Shown here: positions 1 to 9,356 of the stretch, one piece after another
Layout: each line of letters begins with the position of its first letter
Numbering within the stretch: position 1 is the stretch's first letter
Assembly (NCBI GenBank): GCA_023242925.1
Contig: CP096134.1
Span: 124,001 to 188,000 of the forward strand
From: Hyphomonadaceae bacterium JAD_PAG50586_4
GTDB taxonomy: Bacteria; Pseudomonadota; Alphaproteobacteria; Caulobacterales; Aquidulcibacteraceae
Length of the DNA: 64,000 bases
Direction of reading: 5' to 3'
Program-made: the position numbers and the translations under genes
Notes under the pieces: generated by a model
Database searches by the model: none
What the model saw: the letters and a program-made list of their open reading frames with translations, nothing else
What the model was told of the DNA's origin: nothing

Positions 1-1
1 C

Positions 2-769
2 GACGCGACGGCTTTGTCGCTGATGGCGAACCTCTTTTATGACTTCAACCGCGAGGGCAATTGGCAGCCTTATCTCGGCGTGGGCGTCGGCGGTGCGCAA
101 GTCTCGGTGGACGGCGGCTCCGGTCCGATCACCTTCGATGACGACGATGACACGGTGTTGGCCTATCAAGCGCTCGCGGGCATCGCGTTCCCTATTTCCG
201 ATCGCCTGCAACTCGATGTCGGCTATCGCTATTTCGTGGCGCCGGACGTGGGCGTCAGCGGCGAAATCGACGTCAGCGACGATCCGATCCCGTTCAGCCT
301 AGACGGCGATTACAAACACCAGGCCGTGACGGTTGGTCTGCGTTGGCAATTCGGCGCTGCTGCTGCGTCACCGCCTCCGCCGCCTCCGCCCCCGCCGCCC
401 CCGCCGCCGCCGCCGCCGCCCGTGGCGTGCCCGGCGGCTGAGTTCGTCGTGTATTTCGAGTGGGATCGCTCGAACCTCAACCAAGCGGCGCTTGAGACGA
501 TCGATGCCGCTGTCGCGCGCGCGCGTCAGTGCAACGTCTCTGGCGTGGTTGTCGTCGGTCACACCGATACGTCGGGTTCGCCGAGCTACAACCAAGGCCT
601 GTCGGAGCGTCGTGCTTCGGTGGTGCGTGATGCGCTCACGGCACGTGGCATTGCGGCAGGCGCCGTCACCAGCCAAGCGCGTGGTGAATCGGATCTGGCG
701 CGTGCAACGCGTGACGGTGTGCGTGAGCCGCTGAACCGCCGTACGGCGGTGACGATCAGCTTCCGCTAA
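2..769 (+). CDS. OmpA family outer-membrane protein, 5'-truncated by window edge
   Basis: The reading frame is open from base 2, so the N-terminus (signal peptide and first strands) lies outside the window. The visible 255 or so residues are an 8-stranded-barrel-like region of alternating aromatic and polar residues (including the GYRYF strand), an uninterrupted run of about 17 prolines (bases 370-421), then a C-terminal OmpA domain. That domain carries GHTDTSGS, YNQGLSERRA and the terminal PLNRRT motif, which in the family bind the diaminopimelate of peptidoglycan. The protein should anchor the outer membrane to the wall. The proline linker is longer and purer than in most family members. 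A strong terminator follows directly. The family call is sure; which paralogue it is cannot be said. Confidence 0.9.
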   Translation, partial: DATALSLMANLFYDFNREGNWQPYLGVGVGGAQVSVDGGSGPITFDDDDDTVLAYQALAGIAFPISDRLQLDVGYRYFVAPDVGVSGEIDVSDDPIPFSLDGDYKHQAVTVGLRWQFGAAAASPPPPPPPPPPPPPPPPPVACPAAEFVVYFEWDRSNLNQAALETIDAAVARARQCNVSGVVVVGHTDTSGSPSYNQGLSERRASVVRDALTARGIAAGAVTSQARGESDLARATRDGVREPLNRRTAVTISFR

Positions 770-790
770 TCGTCAAAGCGCAAAGCAATT

Positions 791-824
791 CGGGCCCGGC
801 TTGTGAAAGCCGGGCCCGTTCTTT
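791..824 (+). terminator. Rho-independent terminator after the OmpA gene
   Basis: Perfect 12-bp inverted arms (791-802 and 807-818) with a GTGA tetraloop, followed by a T-rich run (TTCTTT). It lies between the convergent OmpA gene and the TonB receptor gene and may serve both. Confidence 0.85.
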
Positions 825-842
825 GTGCGCGATGTGGCTCGC

Positions 843-2855
843 TTAGAAGCTCGCCTGCACCGTGAGGCGCACATTGCGGCCGGGGAGGGCCAGTTCATCT
901 TTCAAGAATGAGCTATGCACGCGGCCTTCTTCGTCAGTCAGATTGCGGCCGTCGATCCGGACCGACCACGGGCTCGCGGCGCCGTCGGGGCGGAACGAGA
1001 GCCCGGCGTTGACGAAGGTGTAGCCGTCCGTTGGCGTTTCAAACGCGGCGAGGCGCGTTTGGCTGTCGGTATCGACGACTTCAATCCGACCCTTCCAATG
1101 GGGGTTCTCCGCTTCAAGCCCAAGCGTCAGCGTCGAAGGCGGAATGCGCGGCGGGTGGCCGTCGCCGTCAAACTCTGCGCGCACCAGATCGTAGGCGGCG
1201 TCTGCCGTGAAGGCGAAACCACCGATCTCGAACACTTGCGCCGCCATAGAAATCTCGCCGCCGGTGAACGTCGCGTCTTGCTGGATGAAATTGAACACTG
1301 GGAAGATTTCCGCATCGACTGGGATGCCCGGATCGGATTCGTCCGGCGCAAAACCGCTTGTCTCAGTGCCTTCGTCCAGCCACCACACGTCGCCGCGCTC
1401 GACCAGTGCGATGTAATCCTCGAACGCGATGCGGAAGAGATTGATCTCGAAGCGCAGGGGCCCGCTGTTGAAGCGCGCCGACGCTTCGATTGAGGTCGCG
1501 GTCTCTTGACCAAGATCGGCGCCGCCGATTTCGTAGCTCTCTGTCGCGAGGTGCGGGCCGTCGGCGAACAACTCAATCGCCGTTGGCGCGCGCTCGGTCC
1601 GCGCGAGCGTGGCGCCGACAAACCAATTCTGCGCCGGGCGCACGAACACACCAGCCGACGCGCTCACATTGTCGAAGTCGCGCGAGCCGGCGGTTGCGTT
1701 GTCGATCTCGCGTTGCTCATAACGCACGCCGCCTTCAACACCCCAGGGGCCGAGATCGTAGCGTTCGACGGCAAAGAGCCCGATGTCGCGCGTATTGGTG
1801 GCGCTGATGAAGGCTTCCTCGCCGGCCGCGCCGAAATCGACGTCGCTATATTGAAGGCCGATCGCGCCATCGAGGCGGTCGCCGCCGTGGTGCGCTTCGA
1901 GCCGGCCTTCCCAGCCTTCACTGCTGAACACCGTGCCGGCTGCGCCGTCGCCCTCAAACTCGGTGTGTTCATAATCCGAATGCTGCACGCCATAATCGAG
2001 GCGATCGAATGGGCCCACATTGACACGGAAATCGCCGCGCGACTCAATGCGCGTTTGCTCCATCTCGATGTGACCGCCGGGCTCGTCCGCGCCATGCGGC
2101 AGCAAGCCGTATTGATCCTCGGTGCGCTTCACGGCGACGCCGGCAAAGCCCCAATCCTGCACCAGCGAGGCGCCGGCGCCGTAGGAACGAACGCTCGTCC
2201 ATTGGTTGAGCGCGGCGCCAACCGGTGTGTCGTAAGGTTCTGTCTCGCGCGCTGATGCACTCAGATTGAAAGCGACGTCGCCTGCGCCAAAGCCAAGACG
2301 CGCGGCGCCCTGCGTGCCTTCGTCCACAGTAGAATAGGCGGCGAGGCCATCGAAGTTCACGCCGTCGATCGAGCGGGTGGGGATGCTTTGGTCGATCACG
2401 TTAACGACGCCGCCAATTGCGTTGCCGCCATAGGCCAATGCCGCCGAGCCGCGCAGCACCTCAATGCGCTCAGCATCCAGACCGTCAGAGGTAACCGCAT
2501 GATCAGGCGAGGCGGTGGAGGCGTCGATCGCGCCGATACCATTTTGCAGCACACGCACGCGGTCGTCGCCGAGGCCCCGAATGATCGGGCGGCTCGCGCC
2601 GGCGCCGAAGAAGGTGGTGGCGATGCCGGGTGTCGCATCCAACGTATCGCCCAGGCCGCCGTTTAGTTGCTCAACGATGTCCTCGCGTGTCAGCACTTCC
2701 GCACCCTGCAAGCTTTCGATCCGCGAGCCTTCGAGCGGCGCCGTGACCACAATTTCCGGCGCATTCGCGCCGTCATCTTGAGCCAACGCCGCGCCCGGCA
2801 GCAGAGCACCGAGCGCAAAAGCGGCGGCGGCGAAGGGTTTCTCCCTTAGCGTCAT
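843..2855 (-). CDS. TonB-dependent receptor, ZnuD-like (probable zinc uptake)
   Basis: This is a 670-residue outer-membrane receptor. A signal peptide (residues 1-25, ending ALAQ) is followed by the plug domain (about 33-160, with VLTREDI, IRGLGDDRVRVLQNG, SPDHAV and VEVLRG-type motifs) and a 22-strand barrel ending in an aromatic residue (QASF). The plug stretch with QNGIGAIDAS, SPDH and GGNAIGGVVNV resembles the Neisseria zinc receptor ZnuD rather than siderophore receptors. The palindromes just upstream of the start resemble a Zur operator, which agrees with a zinc role. The neighbouring alpha-glucosidase could instead hint at a maltodextrin receptor, but the plug motifs and operator favour zinc. 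Substrate is inferred; the receptor class is sure. Confidence 0.85.
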   Translation of the reverse strand: MTLREKPFAAAAFALGALLPGAALAQDDGANAPEIVVTAPLEGSRIESLQGAEVLTREDIVEQLNGGLGDTLDATPGIATTFFGAGASRPIIRGLGDDRVRVLQNGIGAIDASTASPDHAVTSDGLDAERIEVLRGSAALAYGGNAIGGVVNVIDQSIPTRSIDGVNFDGLAAYSTVDEGTQGAARLGFGAGDVAFNLSASARETEPYDTPVGAALNQWTSVRSYGAGASLVQDWGFAGVAVKRTEDQYGLLPHGADEPGGHIEMEQTRIESRGDFRVNVGPFDRLDYGVQHSDYEHTEFEGDGAAGTVFSSEGWEGRLEAHHGGDRLDGAIGLQYSDVDFGAAGEEAFISATNTRDIGLFAVERYDLGPWGVEGGVRYEQREIDNATAGSRDFDNVSASAGVFVRPAQNWFVGATLARTERAPTAIELFADGPHLATESYEIGGADLGQETATSIEASARFNSGPLRFEINLFRIAFEDYIALVERGDVWWLDEGTETSGFAPDESDPGIPVDAEIFPVFNFIQQDATFTGGEISMAAQVFEIGGFAFTADAAYDLVRAEFDGDGHPPRIPPSTLTLGLEAENPHWKGRIEVVDTDSQTRLAAFETPTDGYTFVNAGLSFRPDGAASPWSVRIDGRNLTDEEGRVHSSFLKDELALPGRNVRLTVQASF

Positions 2856-2868
2856 ATCGCAAGTCCCC

Positions 2869-2903
2869 GTTACAATGTAACGAGATGTTACGGTATAACA
2901 TCT
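2869..2903 (-). promoter_or_regulatory. Zur-like operator, two adjacent palindromes
   Basis: Bases 2883-2903 form a perfect 8-bp inverted repeat (AGATGTTA, 5-nt centre, TAACATCT). Its core TGTTACGGTATAACA differs from the Zur consensus TGTTATANTATAACA at two positions. A second palindrome GTTACA-A-TGTAAC sits at 2869-2881, only 14 bp from the start codon of the ZnuD-like receptor. Repression by Zur under zinc sufficiency is the natural reading; a Fur-family relative is the alternative. Confidence 0.6.
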
Positions 2904-2924
2904 GGACTGGTCAAGCGCTGACGG

Positions 2925-4502
2925 TCATATTGCGACGAAAAGCGCTGAAAAGCCGCCCAAAGCCGCCCCGCCGGTCTTCAATTCAGTGTCGCCGACCGAA
3001 AACCTGGCAAACCCCTCCGGCGCGGGCCTGCGCACTGGTTCCGGCCCAAGATTAAAAAGGCACAGCAGGCGCTCCTCGCCCAGGCGCCGCTCAAACGCCA
3101 AGACCGGCTCCGGCGCGTCCAAGGCGACAAACTCGCCCTCGCGCAACGCCGCGCTCGATTTACGGAACGCGATCGCCGCGCGCGTAAACTCGAGCATCGA
3201 AGTCTCGACACCGGTTTGCGCATCGACGGCCAAAGCGCGGTGCCGTGGATCAAGCGGCAGCCACGCATCCGGCGCGCGCGTGAAATCCGCCATGTTGGCG
3301 TCGCGCGCCCACGGCATCGGCGTGCGCGCGCCATCGCGGCCGATGCCCGAGGGCCAGAACGCAATCGCTTCCGGATCACACAGGCGCTCGAAGGACACCT
3401 CGCCGTGCGGCAATCCAAGCTCGTCGCCCTGATAGATGAACGCCGTGCCGCGCAGCGCCAGCAGCAACGCCATCATCAGCTTGGTGCGATGCGGATCATC
3501 TTCCGCGAGCCGTGTCGGGAAGCGCGTGACGTCGTGGTTGGAGAGCGACCAAGACGGCCAACCGCGCGCGCCTTCCCACTGCGCCATCGCGTCTTTGACC
3601 ACGGAGGGAGTCATCGCGCGCGTGCGCAGTAGGAAGAAAGAATACGCCGTGTGCAGCCGGTCGTCGCCATCGGTGTAGTCGCGCTGCACCTTGAGCGGTT
3701 CTTCGTCTTCGATCTCCCCAACCGCCATCGCGCCGTACCCGTCGAGCAGGGTACGCAGACGCGCGATGAATTCCAGCGTTTCCGGTTGCGTGCGATCGTA
3801 GAGATGACGCTGAAACTGGTGCGGACGCGGCGGCGCGCGCTTCAGGCTCGTGATTGGCGGATTGTCGCGGAGCTGGGCGTCGTGCGTGAAGAAATTCACG
3901 ACATCGAGTCGGAAGCCGTCGACGCCGCGGTCCAACCAAAAGCGCGCCACCTCCAGCAATGCATCCTGCACCGCCGGATTGCGCACATTGAGATCGGGTT
4001 GCTCGATCAAGAAATTGTGCAGGTAATACTGACGCCGCCGTGAATCCCACGTCCACGCGCCGCCGCCGAACATCGCTTGCCAATTGTTGGGCGGCGAACC
4101 GTCCGGCTTCGCGTCCGCCCACACGTACCAATCGGCCTTCGGATTGTCGCGGCTCTGCCGGCTCTCGACGAACCAAGCGTGCTGGTCAGACGAATGCGAC
4201 CAGACCTGATCGATGATAACTTTGAGTCCGAGCTCGTGCGCGCGCTTGATGAGCGTATCCGCATCCGCTAGCAAGCCGAACAACGGATCGACGCCGCGAT
4301 AATCGCTGACGTCATAGCCGTAATCCTTCATCGGCGACGTAAAGAAGGGCGAGAGCCAAATCGCGTCACAGCCGAGGGCTGCGATATGATCAAGTTTCTC
4401 GATCGCACCACGCAAATCGCCAACGCCGTCGCCGTCCGAGTCGCGGAACGAGCGCGGGTAGATCTGATAAACAACAGCGCCGCGCAACCAATCGATGCTC
4501 AT
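2925..4502 (-). CDS. GH13 alpha-glucosidase
   Basis: A 525-residue cytoplasmic glycoside hydrolase family 13 enzyme with no signal peptide. It opens with the VVYQIYPRSF strand and the GDGVGDLRG loop typical of oligo-1,6-glucosidase/alpha-glucosidase. The catalytic residues are visible: nucleophile D200 in DGFRLDVV, acid/base E263 in VGEIEDE and the stabilising D324 in SNHDVTRF. The C-terminal beta-sandwich domain begins near residue 440. It should release glucose from short alpha-glucans such as maltose or isomaltose. Subfamily 23-type enzymes of this length are common in Caulobacterales. It lies 69 bp from the TonB receptor on the same strand but with the regulatory palindromes between them, so co-regulation is uncertain. 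Confidence 0.9.
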   Translation of the reverse strand: MSIDWLRGAVVYQIYPRSFRDSDGDGVGDLRGAIEKLDHIAALGCDAIWLSPFFTSPMKDYGYDVSDYRGVDPLFGLLADADTLIKRAHELGLKVIIDQVWSHSSDQHAWFVESRQSRDNPKADWYVWADAKPDGSPPNNWQAMFGGGAWTWDSRRRQYYLHNFLIEQPDLNVRNPAVQDALLEVARFWLDRGVDGFRLDVVNFFTHDAQLRDNPPITSLKRAPPRPHQFQRHLYDRTQPETLEFIARLRTLLDGYGAMAVGEIEDEEPLKVQRDYTDGDDRLHTAYSFFLLRTRAMTPSVVKDAMAQWEGARGWPSWSLSNHDVTRFPTRLAEDDPHRTKLMMALLLALRGTAFIYQGDELGLPHGEVSFERLCDPEAIAFWPSGIGRDGARTPMPWARDANMADFTRAPDAWLPLDPRHRALAVDAQTGVETSMLEFTRAAIAFRKSSAALREGEFVALDAPEPVLAFERRLGEERLLCLFNLGPEPVRRPAPEGFARFSVGDTELKTGGAALGGFSALFVAI

Positions 4503-4539
4503 GCGCCGATGCTGGCCGCGCGCCGTGCGTCACGCAAGC

Positions 4540-6198
4540 CTAAAGCGCCCACGCCCCCGGACCGCCGCTTGCGCTGGCTACGGCGCCAAAGCGCGTCACG
4601 ACGGGCGTCGGGGCCTGCGATGAGCGGATGTCGGGGAATGCCAACCATTCCGACTCACAGGTCGTGCGCGTAAATTTCAGCACGCCATAGCCGCGATTGG
4701 TCAGGTCGCAGAACGCCATATGCTGATTGCTCGAGCGCATCATGCTTTCGCGTTGACCGGGTGTTGCGTTGGTGAGCGAGCGCTCGAACCCGGGCGAGGA
4801 GACGCTCCCGCCCGCGAACTCCAGCGCCGCCAAGCGCGAACCCTCCGCCGCAGCAAGGTTGTGAACCCAGCAATTGTGTGTGTCACCGCCAAGAATCACG
4901 GCGTTGTTGGCATTGTTGGCGCAGGCTTCGAGGAAGCGCGCCCGCGCCGCCGGATAACCCTGCCAGGCGTCCAGATTCCACGGCAGACCAAGCGCGCTCA
5001 TCTGTTCGCCCGCGGCGAACCAGGTGCGCGAGCCAGGCGAGACGTCGGCCGGCAGCATGCTCGTCATGCCGGCCGGCGAAAATTGATCGCCCACGACCAG
5101 CTGCTGCGTCACGATCTGCCAAGGCTGACCGCGTTGCTTTGATTCCGCCAGCGTGCGCGCAAACCATTGCTCTTGAACCGAACCCATCATGCTCCGGCGC
5201 GGATCGTCCAGGATCGTGCGGCGGAACTCTGCGGCGAGGGCCGCTGCGTCAGAGCCGCCTTGCGCCAATTGCGGAGCGAGCGTCGTGCGATAATCGAGTT
5301 GCAAATCGCGGCCGATGAAGCGTGTATCGAGCAGCACGATGCGCGCGAGGTCTCCCCAATCGAAACTGCGATAGAGCCGCACGCGCGGTTCGGGCGTGCG
5401 CATCGGCATCCAATCGAACATCGCCTTTGAGGCCGCGGCGACCCGATCAGGATATGCACCTTCCGTGGGCGTCTGATGCGCCTGCGCGCCCTCGCGCCAC
5501 GCGTCGTTGGCGATCTCATGGTCGTCCCAAATCACACATATCGGCTTCACGCGACGCAATTCGAGCAGATCGTGGTCGGTGTGATAGGTGGCGTACCGCT
5601 GATAATAATCCGAGAGCGTCACCGTCTCCGTCACCGGATCGACCCAGCGACCAGGCACAGTATCAGCTGCGCTCGGGTAAGAACCGCGCTGAATTTCGTA
5701 AATGTAGTCGCCCGTGTGCAGCACCAGATCGATGTCATCGCGCCGCGCGGCATGTCCGTATTGGTGGAAATAGCCCCACGGAAAATTGGCGCACGAGAAC
5801 ATTGCGACGGTCAGGCTTTCACCGCCAGTCGCGGGCGCGGTTTTGGTTTTGCCGGTGAACGAGGGGCCTGCGCCGGAAAGAAAGCGGTAGAAATACGACC
5901 GGCCGGGTTGCAGCCCGCGCACATCGACCTTCACACAAAAATCCGAAGCGAAATTCGCGCGCGCTGTGCCGCGCTGCGCCACGCGGGTGAAGCCTTCGTC
6001 CTCCGATACTTCCCAAGCGACACGCCCGTCACCGCCGACGAAGCGCGTCCAGAGTATAACGCTGTCCGGCAGCGGATCGCCTGAGGCGACGCCGTGTGTG
6101 AACGCGCCATGCGCCAGCGACTGCGCCCAGGCGGCACGGGGTGCGGCCACTGCCGTAAGCGAAGCGGCGGCAAGCAGGGAACGGCGATTAAGCAGCAT
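4540..6198 (-). CDS. phoD: Alkaline phosphatase D (PhoD-type phosphodiesterase/phosphatase)
   Basis: A 552-residue secreted metallophosphatase. The N-terminus carries a twin-arginine signal (NRRSLLAA, residues 4-11) ending near AWAQ (26), so it should be exported folded with its metals. A PhoD N-terminal domain (about 30-125) precedes the catalytic domain. Metal-binding motifs are visible: HTGDYIYE (161-168), WDDHEIAND (224-232) and GGDTHNCW (437-444). The family needs Fe and Ca and hydrolyses phosphate mono- and diesters in the periplasm. The gene starts 41 bp after the stop of the hydrolase upstream on the same strand. No Pho box was recognised. Confidence 0.93.
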   Translation of the reverse strand: MLLNRRSLLAAASLTAVAAPRAAWAQSLAHGAFTHGVASGDPLPDSVILWTRFVGGDGRVAWEVSEDEGFTRVAQRGTARANFASDFCVKVDVRGLQPGRSYFYRFLSGAGPSFTGKTKTAPATGGESLTVAMFSCANFPWGYFHQYGHAARRDDIDLVLHTGDYIYEIQRGSYPSAADTVPGRWVDPVTETVTLSDYYQRYATYHTDHDLLELRRVKPICVIWDDHEIANDAWREGAQAHQTPTEGAYPDRVAAASKAMFDWMPMRTPEPRVRLYRSFDWGDLARIVLLDTRFIGRDLQLDYRTTLAPQLAQGGSDAAALAAEFRRTILDDPRRSMMGSVQEQWFARTLAESKQRGQPWQIVTQQLVVGDQFSPAGMTSMLPADVSPGSRTWFAAGEQMSALGLPWNLDAWQGYPAARARFLEACANNANNAVILGGDTHNCWVHNLAAAEGSRLAALEFAGGSVSSPGFERSLTNATPGQRESMMRSSNQHMAFCDLTNRGYGVLKFTRTTCESEWLAFPDIRSSQAPTPVVTRFGAVASASGGPGAWAL

Positions 6199-6238
6199 GG
6201 CCGCCTTCTAAAGCTTGTGTACGACAAGCATGCGACGG

Positions 6239-7276
6239 TCAGCAGCGTGCGCCGTCAAAACAGCGCGTTGGCGCCGTCAAGTCCGGCAAAGCCGCGAGCG
6301 CCGCGCCCTCTATGACGGGATACAAGAATTCACGCACCGCATTTGCTGATTCATCCGCGCGTTCTTCTTGCGGGATGTGGCCCGTGTTCTCAAACACGAT
6401 GAGTTGCGAGCTGGCGATCGCATCGTGAAATTGCTGGCCGTGTACTGGCGGCACGAGGCGATCGGTATCGCCATGCAGGATCAGCACAGGCATCTGCAAC
6501 GCTGCGAGCCGCTCTGGTGTTGCGTATTGGCGCCCACGAAAACCCAGCGTCATTTGCAACAGGATGTCGCGATGCCCCGGCGCGCGCGCCAATTGCACGT
6601 AGCGCTGCACCATTGCGTCATCGGCCAGCGTCGGATCATAGAAGGCGGCTTCCAAACCGCCGCGCGCAAGTTGCGTGTTGTCCAGATCGCGCAGCAGCGG
6701 ACCGAGCACAGGATTGCGCAGCAGTTTGAAGATCGGCGGATCTTGTTCAAGTCCTGCGAGATCCTCTGGCCAGCCTGAAGCGGCGACCAAAATCAGCGCA
6801 TCGACTTGGTCGGGAAACGCCAGCGCATATTCCCACGCCACATTGCCGCCCATCGATGAGCCGGCGACGGCGAAATGAGTCAGATTTTGTGTGGTCGCGA
6901 ATTCGCGCACCGCATCGCGAAACGCTTCGATGCTGGCCTGATAGCCTGCTGGCGCACGCGTCAATCCGTGACCAGGCAGATCGATTGAAATGACACGATA
7001 TTCATCGCCCAGCCGCGCCACCCAGGGCGCCCAGGTGTGTACCGAGGCGGAGAAGCCGTGAATGAGAAGCAAAGGCGGGCCGTTGGCTTGGCCCTCGTCG
7101 CGGTAATGCATGCGCACGCCGCTTGGCAGATCGACGTAGCGTGACGCCGCATTCTCATAGCGCGCGGCCAATGTTTCATAGGGGACGTCGTCGCGCTTCA
7201 GCACGACATAGCCGCCGACAGCAATCAACGCGACCAAGCCAACAATCGCCAGCACTCCGCCAAACAGCCATTTCAT
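6239..7276 (-). CDS. Membrane-anchored alpha/beta hydrolase
   Basis: About 345 residues from the ATG at 7276; an in-frame earlier start at 7300 would add eight residues before the hydrophobic segment and is less likely. Residues 2-25 form one transmembrane anchor. The alpha/beta-hydrolase fold follows with the oxyanion HGFSASVHTW region, nucleophile elbow GSSMGG, acid in HGDTDRLVP and catalytic His in NTGHIPQEE, so the Ser-Asp-His triad is complete. The sequence resembles haloperoxidase/esterase-type lipases of unknown substrate. It precedes phoD on the same strand by 40 bp and may share its transcript. Exact function unknown. Confidence 0.85.
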   Translation of the reverse strand: MKWLFGGVLAIVGLVALIAVGGYVVLKRDDVPYETLAARYENAASRYVDLPSGVRMHYRDEGQANGPPLLLIHGFSASVHTWAPWVARLGDEYRVISIDLPGHGLTRAPAGYQASIEAFRDAVREFATTQNLTHFAVAGSSMGGNVAWEYALAFPDQVDALILVAASGWPEDLAGLEQDPPIFKLLRNPVLGPLLRDLDNTQLARGGLEAAFYDPTLADDAMVQRYVQLARAPGHRDILLQMTLGFRGRQYATPERLAALQMPVLILHGDTDRLVPPVHGQQFHDAIASSQLIVFENTGHIPQEERADESANAVREFLYPVIEGAALAALPDLTAPTRCFDGARC

Positions 7277-7332
7277 GCGCCGCCCTCCCCAAGCGTCCAA
7301 CTGCCGCTAAAGTGCGGCGCGCGGCGAGAAGG

Positions 7333-7932
7333 TCAAGCGCGCCAGCCAACGCGGCGGGCCCAAGCTTCAAATTCTGCGCGCCGTTCGGCTAAATCTGTTG
7401 GCGCAGGCTCGTTTTCGGCGTCCGATCTCGCGCGCATTTCCGCGATCGTATCGCTCATGGGTGGTAATCCAACGCTCGCGCGACGCTCTTCCAGATTGGC
7501 GAGATCGCGGGTTAGCGCCGGTGAGAGCTGACTGTTGGCGTCCCAATCGAATTGCGTGCCGAATGTCTGCTCGCGGCCCTCATAAATGGCGATGCGATCG
7601 GCAAGATAGGCTGCGTCCATCGCGTTGGCGTGGCCTTGCGGTATCGCGTCGAGCATTAAAGAAAGTCCGCGCCGCTGGATTTCCGGTCGCGCGATCGCGT
7701 GCTGCAGGATGATGAAGGCGGCGGCGGCGCCATCATCGTCGAGCCGATGACGGCCGGGCCAGCCCATTACATCGAACACAAGCGCGAGCAGATCAGCGTT
7801 CGCGTTGTGCACGGCCTCCATCTCGGGATGGTAGCCTTTGAACAAGTCGCCGGTGGCCGCAAGCCGCGCGCGCGTTTTCATGTCAAGCTGAGCTGCTTTG
7901 ATCAGTCGCTCTTTCCAGACGATGTCATCCAT
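7333..7932 (-). CDS. DUF6624 family protein
   Basis: About 199 residues. The start at 7932 (MDDIVWKERL) is preferred because it gives an 8-nt overlap with the end of the upstream moeB gene. The central part (ILQHAIARPEIQRRGL, LADRIAIYEGREQTFGTQF, RRASVGLPPM) matches the pattern of the DUF6624 family, small soluble proteins of unknown role. No signal peptide or membrane segment. The overlap points to translational coupling with moeB, but no functional link is known. Confidence 0.75.
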   Translation of the reverse strand: MDDIVWKERLIKAAQLDMKTRARLAATGDLFKGYHPEMEAVHNANADLLALVFDVMGWPGRHRLDDDGAAAAFIILQHAIARPEIQRRGLSLMLDAIPQGHANAMDAAYLADRIAIYEGREQTFGTQFDWDANSQLSPALTRDLANLEERRASVGLPPMSDTIAEMRARSDAENEPAPTDLAERRAEFEAWARRVGWRA

Positions 7933-8695
7933 GTCCGCACACAACACAGGCCGGATCGCGCGGCAACGCGACACGACGCGCACTGGCGCCGAGGCCGTCG
8001 AACAGGAAAATACGGCCCGCAAGGCTTTCGCCGGCGTCCGCGATTTCTTTGATCGCCTCCAACGCCATCATCGAACCAATCACGCCGGTGAGCGCGCCAA
8101 CGACGCCCACTTGCGCGCACGTCTCCGCGTTCGGCGGCGCCTCGGGCACGAAGCAGCGATAGCAGGGCAGGCGCTGATCCTCGGGCAGGTGCTTGGTGAT
8201 GCCGGACTTGAACGTCGCCAGTTGCCCATCCCAACGCCCGACGGCGCCGGAGATCAGCGTGACGCCAAGCGTGTGGCACGCTGCATTCACGGCAAACCGC
8301 GTCGCGAAATCGTCCGTCCCGTCAAGCACGAGGTGGGCGTCCGCGAGCAATCCCGCTGCGTTGGCGTTGGTCAGACGCGCATTACGCTGTTCGATCTCAA
8401 CGTGCGGATTGAGTGCGTGCAAGGTTGCGGCCGCGCGCTCAACTTTCGGCGCGCCGGCGTCTTTGCTCCGAAAAACGATCTGCCGCTGCAAATTCGAGAG
8501 CGAGACCACGTCATCATCGATCAAGCGGAGGCGACCCACGCCGGCGGCCGCAAGATAAAGCGCAGCCGGCGCGCCTAGTCCGCCTGCGCCCACAATCGCG
8601 ACTCGCGTCGCCTTCAAGCGCTGCTGACCCGGCCCGCCGATCTCTTTCAACAGAATGTGGCGCGCGTAGCGCTCGCGTTCGTCCGGGCTCAACAT
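7925..8695 (-). CDS. moeB: MoeB/ThiF-type adenylyltransferase
   Basis: About 256 residues from the ATG at 8695, where homology to the family begins (LSPDERERYARHILL). It is an E1-like enzyme that adenylates the C-terminus of a ubiquitin-fold sulfur carrier (MoaD, or ThiS in paralogues). The nucleotide loop GAGGLGAPAA lies at about 31-40, the family motif GTDDFATRFAVN at about 125, and two zinc-binding pairs, CYRC and CVVC, are in place. MoaD and ThiS are not in the window, so molybdopterin versus thiamine cannot be settled from context; length and motifs favour MoeB. It is divergent from the PH-domain gene with a 77-bp gap. Confidence 0.85.
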   Translation of the reverse strand: MLSPDERERYARHILLKEIGGPGQQRLKATRVAIVGAGGLGAPAALYLAAAGVGRLRLIDDDVVSLSNLQRQIVFRSKDAGAPKVERAAATLHALNPHVEIEQRNARLTNANAAGLLADAHLVLDGTDDFATRFAVNAACHTLGVTLISGAVGRWDGQLATFKSGITKHLPEDQRLPCYRCFVPEAPPNAETCAQVGVVGALTGVIGSMMALEAIKEIADAGESLAGRIFLFDGLGASARRVALPRDPACVVCGHG

Positions 8696-8772
8696 GGTGG
8701 CGGAACTTATACAGGTGCGGGCCAGTGCGTCGAGCCAACGGAACACGGCAAACAGGCGCGCGTTGCTTTTCC

Positions 8773-9315
8773 ATGCGATACATAGACGAGAGCCTCGCCC
8801 GCGGTGAAACCATACTCCAACGCGGCAAATGGCCGGCGGTGTTTTGGTTCGGCGCGTGGGCAGCTCTCGTACTACTCGGCATTGTGCTCGTCGGCGTGTT
8901 CATCTTCCTGCGCGCTGTCGTCATCATGAACACTACGGATTTCGCTGTCACCAATCGTCGTGTGATCCTGAAGCGCGGTTGGCTCAATCGGCGCACGCAG
9001 GAGCTGGCGGTCGAAAGCGTCGAAGGCGTCTCGCTGGACCAGAGCATCATGCAGCGTCTGTTTGGCTATGGCCGTGTGGTCGTGACCGGCACGGGCGACG
9101 CGGTGATCGTATTTCCGCCCATGGCCGACCCCGTTGCGTTCCGCCGCGCGATCGAGGCCGCCCGCGCTGAGGGCAGCGAAGTGCGCCTGGCGAGCGACGA
9201 CCGCGAGGCGATCGACCGGGCGGCCCAAGATCGTCCCGCGAATGACGAGCAAGTCGAAGAAGAGTCGCCGCGCAAACGGCGTCGCCGCAGCTTTATTGGG
9301 TTGCGCTCACGCTAG
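8773..9315 (+). CDS. PH (bPH2/DUF304-like) domain membrane protein
   Basis: 180 residues starting at the ATG at 8773; the frame is open further upstream, but that part is antisense to moeB. A hydrophobic segment (about 22-50) precedes the bacterial PH-type domain with FAVTNRRVILKRGWLNRRTQELAVESVEGVS split over strands, then GTGDAVIVF and PVAFRRAIE. The C-terminal 45 residues are highly charged and end in a basic patch (RKRRRR). Family members sit in the inner membrane; no specific function is known. Divergent from moeB. Confidence 0.8.
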   Translation: MRYIDESLARGETILQRGKWPAVFWFGAWAALVLLGIVLVGVFIFLRAVVIMNTTDFAVTNRRVILKRGWLNRRTQELAVESVEGVSLDQSIMQRLFGYGRVVVTGTGDAVIVFPPMADPVAFRRAIEAARAEGSEVRLASDDREAIDRAAQDRPANDEQVEEESPRKRRRRSFIGLRSR

Positions 9316-9356
9316 ATTTTGCCCGCAAGCGCGCCGCGCTCTAGGTTGCCGGCGTT

